A stretch of DNA of 30,749 bases from Phallusia fumigata (taxonomy: Eukaryota > Chordata > Ascidiacea > Phlebobranchia > Ascidiidae). The notes below the pieces were generated by a model, which saw only the letters and a program-made list of their open reading frames with translations, had not been told where the DNA came from and ran no database searches. Shown piece after piece: positions 23,254-30,749 of this stretch (the first letter of the stretch is position 1; each line of letters opens with the position of its first letter). The stretch lies in NCBI GenBank assembly GCA_008931825.1, contig QXVZ01019394.1, forward strand, positions 1-30,749, in the 5' to 3' direction. A program made the position numbers and the translations under genes.

Positions 23254-23416
23254 GTATGATGGTTGGTGGTTATTTGTGGGGATCTTTGGCAGATTCATGG
23301 GGCAGAAGGCAGGTTGTCATATTTTCACTTGCTTTCAATGGAATTTTCGGTGTTGGCTCAGCATTTGCCCACTCATATCATGTCATTCTTGTTTTGAGAT
23401 TTTTCAGTGGAATAGG
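23254..23416 (+). CDS. SV2-like exon: helices 2-4 with motif A
   Basis: Acceptor GCTTTGTAG, donor GTATGC. Enters one base into a Gly codon and leaves after two bases (GG), which the next exon completes. Contains GSLADSWGRRQ, then IFSLAFNGIFGVGSAF and ILVLRFFSGIG. Confidence 0.9.
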
Positions 23417-26400
23417 GTATGCAAAATGCTTTCATTTGAATGAAACATTTGTGTGATATTACTATTTTTTGTAAATCAATTTTTATAAATCTGGTACTCT
23501 CTTTTAAACTGACTTCTTAGCTTCATTTTTGTCAAAAAAATACCTGCAGATCCTTGCATTTGCAAAGCTCTTTGCCTTTGACGAGTAAGGATTGCAATTT
23601 TTTTAAATTACTAGCACTTCAAAATGTTTATGTTTTCAGTGCTGGTGGATCATTGCCTGTTTGCTTCTCCTACTTTAGTGAGTTTCAACCCAAAGAAAAA
23701 CGTGGAGCCATGATCAGTGCCTTGGCCACATTTTGGATGGCTGGAAATCTATTGACAGCTGGTATGCTGGACCTGAGTCCTCAACTACTTGAAACTCATA
23801 GATCTCGCATTTTTGTAACTGTGAAACTATTCATGCTCGCACCTTGTTAGCTTGTGTCATTTGTTATTTCACTATTGATGACAAAGCTCCATGTTTAAAA
23901 AAATAAGTACCTGTTACGCTAAGTTTGTTGTTGGTAATTCTACTATTTGTAAGACTTTGCATACTTGGTATTATATATATACACCATGTTTGTCTATTGT
24001 AAACATTAAAGCTTGAACTTTTTCAACCAGGACTTGGATATGCAATTCTTCCCCCTGAGCGAAACCTGGATTCAGTTTCGCCATATGGACAACCATGGCG
24101 CCTTTTCATTGTTATGTGTGCAGTGCCTAGTATATCCTCCTCACTCTTCTTCATTCTCATGCCCGAAAGTCCTAAATTTTTGATGCAAAAAGGAAGAAAA
24201 GTGGAGGCATTGAATGTGCTGAAACGGGTATTTATGATGAATCACCCAAACAAAGCAGTTTTCCCAGTAAGTTTATTGGTAATAGTTTTTGTAAATACTT
24301 AAGTTGGTTGTTTTTATAGCTGATTTTGTGCCATTGCAGTCTCACTAACACCTTTTTTTTTAATTTGTTGAGTTTAATAGTATTGCTATGTACAAAAATT
24401 ATTTAGGTGAATGCTTTGGATCGACCTGCAAATGATAGTATCAGGCAAGGTAGGCCAAACCCAATAAAACTTTTGCAATTATTAGTGATTTGAACAAAAA
24501 CATACTGGCAATATCAATAAAGAAAGGACAGAAAAATTAAGAAAGTGAAAAGTTAAAGTAAAGTTTTTCAAAACCCTGCTGATGCCAATATTGCAGAACA
24601 GAACGTTCTTTCCTTCGTACTTCTAAGATTGGCATTGTTCCACTTGTAGCATGCACATGATTACAGAATACCTGCCAACTGCTGTGTGGTTTTTTGAATA
24701 TTTCCTCTTCGAAAGCAGGATACAGTATTGTACTGGCGCATTCAACAACATTTGTACAATTTTTGTTGTAGAAACTAGGCTGACACAATCTTGTTTCCCT
24801 TACCGATTTCCTAACAAGTGGTTTGCGAAATATTTAATCTCCTTTGTGTAAAAGTTATCTGAAAACCTGAGTAGGAATGCATGGGCTTTGGAGTTTTAAG
24901 ATTTTTTTGTGTAGTTCCAATCACAAGATTGTTGGTTCAAGTTCCAGCTCGCCATTTTGTATTTTTTTAAATATTTTAGTTGGAAATTATCATTGTCAGG
25001 TGAAAGCCCACCAGCTATAATAAACAAAACATTATGTCACTTCAAAACAAATTGCTCATTACAGGCTATGCTGCAATATAAGTAATTGTGTGATCACTGC
25101 TTTATTATTTCAACGACGTTTTTTTTTTTCATTTTAGTACAGCAGAATAATCAGTGAAAGATGTCACTCAATTCTAAATGCACAAAGTGTTGAAGATCAT
25201 TCGTTTTCTTCAGGCCAATTGTATGTTCATCAGTTAAGGTTTTTTACAGTTTTTTATTTGCAATTTGCATGGCTTGTTCTTCATGGAATAATCATCAATC
25301 ATTATCTTCATAAAACCTGCGTTAACTTCATAATAAATGTACCAAAATGGGATCAAAATGAAAAATTGGTAATAATGAAAATAAACAAACGTTACCTTCA
25401 ACAATATGTGGTAACAACTTTTGGTCCCTTGACTGCACACATTATGAAGTCAGTAACTCAATTACTTGGAATGGATAATATTAGAAAAGACTGCATTTAT
25501 CCTGAAAAGTCAAAAAACAGTCAAAATCAAAATGCTTTTTCCATCTATGCAGTAATGACATGTCATTGTGGCTGAGTTTTGTGTTTTGCTTTTTTATTTT
25601 TTAGTGTGTAACAGTTTGCATTGTTTGTGCTCAGTTGAATGAAAATGGGGTTTGGTTTTCAGATATGGTGATAAGAGGTTGCACTGCATTTGTAGACCAA
25701 AGAAAATTTTCTTGGGTTTCATTGGATTTTTTGTTTCCATTGGTTACTCAATAAAGCACCAAGTCCTCGCTGTTTGTGCTGGAGCTGAAAAAATTACCTC
25801 AATCATGATGGTTGTTATATACTTCTCCATTGCTTTCAGGTGAGTACAAGCTGTAATCCACCACAGTGAAACTGGCGCACATTGCAATTGCTCGGAAACT
25901 AAAATCGATACAGTTTCAAAATTTTGACACAATACTTAAGGATATTTAAATATGCCAATGCACAAACTTTTTAAAAAATAATATTAATCATAAAAATTAT
26001 TTTTTTAAAAACAGTTTGTGCGCTGGAATGTCTAAATAGCCTAAAATATTGTGTCAAAATTTCGAATCCACATCGTTTGTAGTTTTCGAGCAATTGCAAT
26101 GTGCGCCAGTTTCACTCTGGTCTGTAATCCACGGCACAGTGGTTGCTGGCGGACACTGCCTGGATCTGGATAAGTATTACTCTTTACAAATGCACAATTT
26201 AATGGCCATCCCACCAATCAAGTTAAAAATTTTTTGAGAAATGTTGGGATATGGTTACATTTTGGTTGACCAAAGTTTGGTTATCTGGTTTAAAACATAT
26301 CGCTTAAGTTCTTGGAATACCAAAAAAAACTATGTTTTACACTTAGCCTTTTTCTTTGTTTAAATGTGCCAGAACATAAACCTGGAGTTTTTGGATTTGT

Positions 26401-28547
26401 TTAAGTAGCATGCTATTATGGTGAATGCAAAAGAAAAACTGCACTATAGGTAGTTGATGGGCTTTTCCAGTGCACTCTTCACTTTGAGGGCAGTAACAAA
26501 TTGTCATGTTTGGTTGTTGACAGACAGTTTGTTTTTATTCGTTTAATAAAAAGTTGCTCCACAAATTAATGTATTGTAAGAAATATAGATTTGTGCTAAA
26601 AAGCTCCACTTATCAGTTCAGGACAAAATAAGCATTCACAGATCAACTGTATTCAAGTTTGCTTTTAGTTTTATTAAAAAGTCATTGTTACAAATTAGGT
26701 AATACTTTTTGTGGTAATTTCAGTGGGTACAGCTTATCAATGTGGCTTCCAACCCTAATGGAAAAGGCCGAGGCATCTTCTGGATCCCCATGTGCTGCCC
26801 AAAACGTATCTCACACACACAAGAATGCAACCGCCCAAGTTTACCTTGATGTTCTCATTGATTGTGCAGCTCAACTTCCAGCAAACATTCTTACTATCCT
26901 TGTTATTGACATTGTAGGCGGAAAATTGATTTTAAGTAAGTACAGACTGTACTGTGGTGCTTGCTGATTGGAATAAAGTTTATCTCTTATTATGCGTGGC
27001 CTATAGCAGTGGTTCCAAACCTTTTTTGTTTTGTGCCACCCTTTTGCTGAGATTTATGAATTGCCGCAGCTATAGCGGCTTAAATATCAATTATAAAAAG
27101 AACAATATAAAGTAATTCTCTATTTTGCATTGTACTTAGATGTAGTCAGACCATTTCACAAGCATTAATTACATAATACCTGGTAATACCTAATTTAATG
27201 GAAAAATAAATCCACGAAATTGGTTGCAGCACCCTGAGCCCTGCAAACAGCACCCTGGTTGGGGAACACTGGCTTACAGTGTAGAAGCCTTCAAATGTGT
27301 TTCTTGCATCACACTTTTCCTACATTGGAATAGCTACACTATTAAACATTTTCAAGCAAGCTTTTTAAATTATTTTGTCTGTTTCAGGCAAACCTTATTT
27401 TAAGTCTTCATTAAATCTGCTTTTAGTGTGCAAAGCCAGATCTACAATATGCCTATTGTGAAATCATTAAACTCTTCCCATTTGCGTGAAAAAGTCAATC
27501 AAAAATGTTATCAAACAGAAATTTGTTTAAGCATAGGGTTAGACCTCGAATTGACGAATTGGTAAAAATCTTTGTTTTGCAGTTACATCTTTTATAGCAA
27601 GTGGAGTGAGTGTGTTGTTTATGTGGCTGGTCAAAAACAAATTACAGGTGTGTACTGCACAAAAATGGTAAACAATTTGAAATTTGTTAATTTATATGTC
27701 ACACAACCTCAATTCGTTAAATCAAAAACTAACAAATAGGAATTGGTCTTAACAAATTGCTGGATATAATAAGAAACATGCTTTGCTTAAAATGATTGTC
27801 ACTGTCCCAGTTTATTTCTAAATTCAATAATGTGATAGTAAATGCACTTTGAGATTCGTTTGTATGTAGGGATCCAAATTTTCTGTTTTGTGCATTAAAA
27901 GTTCTGGTTTACGATGTTAAAAACTAATCCAAAATTTCTCTGAAAGTTTTTTTCAAAACATGTTTTCATTGTTCGTTGAATCAAAACATTGAAAAGCATT
28001 CATGATGGCTCTAGTTTATAATGTAGTAAATAAAAGTTTTGTTGTGTTAACAGGTTGTGATAATGGGTGCAGTGTTTAATGCATTCTCGACAATGGTTTG
28101 GAATGGTTTAGATGTGGTGACACCAGAGCTTTATGAAACATCTGTCCGTGCTTCAGCTAATGGATTTCTTACAGGTTTGTTGACACCCAATTTTATTTTA
28201 AAACCTACCGAGTCTTTGGTTTGAAAGGCAGTGTTTTAAGAAATGTCCGAGGGGGGGGGGAGTGGGGTTCATTGTTTGATAGATCAAGTGCAGCATGTTT
28301 CAAGGAAAGCCTTGCATGTCAAAAGCCATTTTTTCTTCGATTCTTTTTAATATTTTTTTAATGCAAGAAAAACCATTTTAATTTTTCAGCTATTTCGAGG
28401 ATTGCTTCTGTATTGGGAAACGTCATATTTGGTTTATATGTGGATGAAGACTGCAGTGTCCCTATCCTTAATGCAGCGATTGTCCTTTTTATTGGTGGTA
28501 TTGCATCTTTCTTCATACCAAATACAAGGCGCATTAACTTAAAGTGA
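23254..28547 (+). CDS. SV2-like major facilitator transporter (5' incomplete)
   Basis: Seen: a multi-exon membrane protein. Exon 23254 encodes MMVGGYLWGSLADSWGRRQ, the MFS motif A (G-x-L-x-D-x(2)-G-R-R) between helices 2 and 3. Next come GAGGSLPVCFSYFSEF, the P-E-S-P-x-F-L motif after helix 6, helix 7 followed by SLSMWLPTLM and a glycosylatable luminal loop (NVS, NAT), and helices 8-12 with PELYETSVRA. Family knowledge: FSYFSEF and P-E-S-P are typical of the SV2/SVOP branch of synaptic-vesicle transporters. The luminal loop is short, as in invertebrate SV2-like proteins, not the long SV2A/B/C loop. Likely a membrane transporter of unknown substrate. Odd points: helices 1-2 are not found upstream (an N at 23203 suggests a gap), and the second motif A is D-I-V-G-G-K instead of G-R. 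The exon structure between helices 6 and 7 is uncertain. Confidence 0.85.
23640..23761 (+). CDS. SV2-like exon: helices 4-5
   Basis: Acceptor ATGTTTTCAG, donor GTATGC. Encodes AGGSLPVCFSYFSEFQPKEK and a following R-G-A-M, then FWMAGNLLTAG. The FSYFSEF block is the strongest SV2-family signature in the window. Confidence 0.92.
24031..24266 (+). CDS. SV2-like exon: helices 5-6 and PESP motif
   Basis: Acceptor TTCAACCAG, donor GTAAGT, ends in phase 0. Contains PWRLFIVMCAVPSIS, FFILMPESPKFLMQKGRK and an EALNVLKRVFMMNHP cytosolic segment, in the order seen in SV2/SVOP proteins. Confidence 0.92.
24407..24449 (+). CDS. SV2-like small exon of the central cytosolic loop
   Basis: Acceptor TTATTTAG, donor GTAGGC, 14 codons plus one base (VNALDRPANDSIRQ). 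With this donor the frame does not join the next candidate at 25138. A GC-type donor at AG|GCAAGG (exon ending 24443) joined to an acceptor at TACAG|C would restore it. Confidence 0.6.
24450..25137 (+). other. intron in central-loop region
   Basis: A 688-nt interval. An additional unrecognised small exon could lie here, because the flanking exon phases do not match with canonical sites. No repeat recognised. Confidence 0.45.
25138..25220 (+). CDS. SV2-like candidate exon, central loop
   Basis: Acceptor CATTTTAG (or TACAG five bases on), donor GTATGT, ends after two bases of a codon. Encodes YSRIISERCHSILNAQSVED and HSFSSGQ. Polar, as expected of the cytosolic loop between helices 6 and 7. 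Weak sequence support; phase fits the following candidate exon. Confidence 0.5.
25663..25839 (+). CDS. SV2-like exon leading into helix 7
   Basis: Donor GTGAGT after TTCAG. The end of the exon (EKITSIMMVVIYFSIAF) joins in phase to S-G-Y-S-L-S-M-W-L-P in the next exon, matching the helix 7 region of the family. The 5' boundary is uncertain: acceptor TTTTCAG at 25662 fits the previous candidate exon's phase, but a shorter form from 25757 (HQVLAV...) would avoid an unexpected hydrophobic stretch (IFLGFIGFFVSIGY). Confidence 0.65.
25862..26121. mobile_element. 260-bp foldback element with about 85-bp arms
   Basis: The arms are inverted copies, for example AAACTGGCGCACATTGCAAT on the left and its complement on the right, extending to TTTTGACACAATA at the inner edge. 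Flanked by the exact 11-bp direct repeat CTGTAATCCAC (25851-25861 and 26122-26132). Sits 22 bp downstream of the donor at 25840, so it would form a strong hairpin in the pre-mRNA. Non-coding. Confidence 0.9.
26133..26723 (+). other. remainder of intron before helix 7-8 exon
   Basis: No gene or element recognised; ends in acceptor TAATTTCAG. Confidence 0.55.
26724..26935 (+). CDS. SV2-like exon: helix 7 end, luminal loop, helix 8
   Basis: Acceptor GGTAATTTCAG, donor GTAAGT. Contains SLSMWLPTLMEKAEASSG, a loop with two Cys and N-glycosylation sequons NVS and NAT, then LDVLIDCAAQLPANILTILV. The segment after helix 8 is D-I-V-G-G-K where the family usually has D-x-x-G-R. Confidence 0.9.
27007..27271. 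mobile_element. hAT-type MITE (CAGTGGTTCC family)
   Basis: Ends CAGTGGTTCCAAACC and GGTTGGGGAACACTG are imperfect inverted repeats. Flanks GCCTATAG and GCTTACAG match at 6 of 8 positions. The CAGTGGTTC terminus is typical of widespread animal hAT elements. 265 bp, non-coding, in the intron after the helix 7-8 exon. Confidence 0.8.
27583..27647 (+). CDS. SV2-like exon: helix 9
   Basis: Acceptor TTGTTTTGCAG, donor GTGTGT. Completes the Ile codon from the previous exon and encodes TSFIASGVSVLFMWLVKNKL and Q, one membrane helix. Confidence 0.87.
27648..28053 (+). other. intron after helix 9 exon
   Basis: A 406-nt intron; nothing recognised. Confidence 0.55.
28054..28174 (+). CDS. SV2-like exon: helix 10 and PELY motif
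   Basis: Acceptor GTGTTAACAG, donor GTTTGT. Contains FNAFSTMVWNGLDVVTPELY and ETSVRASANGF. The W-N-x-L-D-V-x-T-x-E-L-Y core is characteristic of SV2. Confidence 0.92.
28390..28547 (+). CDS. SV2-like last exon: helices 11-12 and stop
   Basis: Acceptor TAATTTTTCAG; the frame enters by completing an Ala codon. Encodes ISRIASVLGNVIFGLYVDED, then ILNAAIVLFIGGIASFF and IPNTRRINLK before TGA. The P-x-T-[RK] after the last helix is conserved in the family. The cytosolic tail is very short. Confidence 0.92.
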
Positions 28548-29665
28548 TGTATCTTATCTTTTAAAGTTGTTAATATATTATATATTGCATTTTTTATCCT
28601 GATGCCAATATCCGAATGTAGTTTTCTCTGGTATCATACCATGGAATTTACTTTTGACCTATTCAGTATAACTGTTGTAGCATATCCAGTTGAGGTTTTG
28701 TAAAAGTTTAAACTAAGCGTGATAATAGCTTTTCTTTCTGTGCCTGTTGTAACATTTTCCAAGTGTGTGCATAATTTACTTCTTGGATTGAAACTTGTTT
28801 GTGGTGACTATTTGAAATGTTTGATCAGTTGTTGTCTGGTTTTTCCGAGCACTTGGGCATTTTAAAGTCAAACATGAAGGAATCATTGTTTTAGAATGTT
28901 GAAAAACTCCTCACTATGCAAGTTGAGATCCCCACAGTTTAAATGTAGGTGGTGCCTTTTGATGTTCCTTCTAACTTTTATATCCTTTAAGGTTCTTCAC
29001 TATTTAAACCTCTTTATATGTAATCAACATTTTTACTCTCATCTCATTTCAATATTAAATACCATAAATTACAGGCAATAGATTTTTGGAAATTGCTTGT
29101 ATCACTTGTTTTTCGGTGTTTTTGTGCTTCAGGGAGCTGATACAGAAAATATAATTTAGTTAAAGAGACATAGCTAGAGCTAACGACAGAATGAATATGT
29201 TCTTTGATTTTTTTTAGTATTCCACATAAACCAAATTTGGCTGACCCACTATTTAAACATATTGTATTGAATTTCACGCATTCACACAGAAACATAAATC
29301 AAGACAGAAGCAAAAACTTAAAACATTTTCAGTCCTCTGAAATTCCAAGTTCATCATCTGTGAAATGTGTGTACTCATGGTAATTCACCCCACGGTTCTA
29401 AAACACATTTAAAATTCAATTTTAATTTTGTATGTACAAAGAGACCGAAAAACACCTGCGCACGAGCATTTGTACACCAATTTGATGCCAAAAGATTACA
29501 AATCACTAAAACACATGACGATATCAAACCATTGTGAATCAGTGGTTCAAGTTTGTATTACATTCCTTTTTGTTACACAGTATCATTCCAACCCCGGCAT
29601 TTTTAAGACAGATCATATGCAAAAAAGTTAAACATAAAAAGTTGCAGAAACTAGAAGGGTGGCTT
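28548..29665. other. 3' flank of the transporter gene
   Basis: AT-rich sequence. An ATTAAA at 29054-29059 is a possible polyadenylation signal about 510 nt after the stop. No second gene recognised; small open frames look incidental. Confidence 0.45.
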
Positions 29666-30295
29666 CATAGGCGCCGAGTTTTTCAAAAATGCAAGGTGGC
29701 AGATGTACGTCACAACGCTAAGTATTGTGACATCACACACGTGAACAACAGAAAGAGTCGCGTTATCCCAACACATGTGACAGTAACTATAACACTTCCT
29801 TGGTTTTTTTACGTACAAGCCATACTAAACTGGTACACTGCAGCGATCAAACTACGCTCATATGCGGTTGAGACACACGTGGGAAAAAAGTTTAGTGCTA
29901 GGACACGTGTATTTACGCGCTAAGTCTCGCGTACATAAAAACACTATGAAAGCATTTTGCTATTTAAAGGCAAACGTTGCATCACATATTACAGTTGCTT
30001 CTGATCATCTCTTATTACAGCATAACCAGATTGGAACGTAACAATACCGATTCACCGGTAAACAATCGCAAGTTTGATGCCATAAACAACGTAAAATGCC
30101 AAAGCTTTTCATTATTTGTATATGCTTTGTTTTGATACCTTACGAATAATCTTGCTACGTTCCTTATCTGTGCAAATATTGGCAAACTTGTACAAGATTG
30201 TTACAAACAAATAAAAAAATCCGAGGTGGCGGCCACCGTGGATGAAAAACCCAAGGTTGCCGCGCCACCCCGCCACTGCGTACTCGGCGCCTATG
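29666..30295. mobile_element. 630-bp hAT-like non-autonomous element
   Basis: Perfect terminal inverted repeats CATAGGCGCCGAGT / ACTCGGCGCCTATG, flanked by the exact 8-bp duplication GGTGGCTT (29658-29665 and 30296-30303). The interior shares GCAGATGTACGT and AGTTTGATGCCATAAAC with the element at 13542-14292. Open frames inside have no transposase-like content. Probably mobilised in trans. Confidence 0.92.
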
Positions 30296-30303
30296 GGTGG
30301 CTT

Positions 30304-30470
30304 ACCATCTTTAGACACTATATACACTTTTACCCAAAATTAAAAAAGGATATATTTCCCACATTATATTACATTGGGTCTTTTAGTTACCTGCGCTATT
30401 TATGACATAATTGTTTCTGCTGGCAGAAACGCATGGGTCCCCACACATGCAAAGTTCTACAAATTGCGTN
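30304..30470. other. spacer before terminal satellite
   Basis: Nothing coding. The last 60 bp before the N at 30470 faintly resemble the satellite unit (CATGCAAAGTTCTACAAATT against TATGCAAACTGTCAAAATTT). Confidence 0.4.
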
Positions 30471-30749
30471 CTAGTGGGGTAACTGCTGGGGCTGTAGGGT
30501 AAAAAATGTGTTAATTATCGCACCACAATGACATGTTATGCAAACTGTCAAAATTTCATCCAATTCGGAGATTGTTTAAGTATTTGCCCCATTTTGGGGG
30601 GCTAGTGGGGTAACTGCTGGGGCAGTAGGGTAAAAAATGTTAATTATCACACCACAATGACATGTTGTGCAAATGGTCCAAATTTCATCCAATTCGGAGA
30701 TTGTTTAACTATTTGCCCCATTTTTAGGGGGCTAGTGGGGTAACTGCTG
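30471..30749. repeat. satellite with about 130-bp period, running off the window
   Basis: Unit starts CTAGTGGGGTAACTGCTGGG at 30471, recurs at 30601 and begins again near 30732. Contains ACCACAATGACATGTT and CCAATTCGGAGATTGTTTAA. Two full copies differ at few positions. An N immediately precedes the first copy. Confidence 0.9.

Noticed and set aside
25219-25575. 118-codon open frame as a large transporter exon
   Set aside because: The sequence does not fit the helix 6-7 loop of the family, and its start overlaps a good donor (GTATGT at 25221); treated as intron.
25882-26110. microRNA precursor
   Set aside because: The arms are about 85 bp with a loop of about 85 bp and the structure is flanked by a target duplication, which fits a foldback transposon better than a miRNA hairpin.
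29428-29923. Open frames spanning the start of the 29666 element
   Set aside because: They cross the transposon boundary and have no recognisable domain.

Overview
The window looks like nuclear DNA of an invertebrate animal, most likely a tunicate such as Ciona. The reasons are AT-rich sequence, dozens of short exons with clean GT-AG junctions, many small hAT-type and foldback elements, minisatellites, and a vertebrate-like SV2-type transporter gene. The organism call is an inference, because no rRNA or mitochondrial marker is present. There are no bacterial operons, CRISPR arrays or tRNAs.

Region 1 (1-1419) holds two unrelated minisatellites, both with a period near 51 bp, and no convincing exon.

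Region 2 (1420 to about 22225, plus strand) is the most interesting part. It is the 3' portion of one very long gene built from 36 alternating exons: 18 long (62-67 codons, mostly exactly 64) and 18 short (22-26 codons, mostly exactly 24). Together they give 1,590 codons. Every intron is phase 0. Each long+short pair encodes an all-helical module of about 88 residues. Its residue pattern resembles the C-terminal helical domain of guanylate-binding proteins (GBP/atlastin branch of the dynamin superfamily), repeated about 18 times. No GTPase domain lies in the window; if present, it is upstream. The array grew in steps: an older block (5423-7597) was copied to 8091-10944, and a later four-exon block is repeated at 15264-16901, 18225-20070 and 20272-21361. 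Relic exons and independent transposon insertions in equivalent introns record this history. The 3' end is disrupted by an 81-nt exon fragment next to an N and by an apparent frameshift.

Region 3 (22226-23253) is intergenic or contains an unrecognised 5' end.

Region 4 (23254-28547, plus strand) is an SV2-like major facilitator transporter in about nine exons. Transmembrane helix 3 onward is visible, but the first two helices are not found.

Region 5 (28548-30749) contains the 3' flank, a 630-bp hAT-like element with a perfect 8-bp target duplication, and a satellite of about 130 bp running off the window.

Five single Ns occur (about 715, 2730, 21987, 23203, 30470). At least four fall at a repeat or gene discontinuity, which suggests they mark contig joins rather than isolated uncertain bases. 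Nearby duplications should be read with that in mind.
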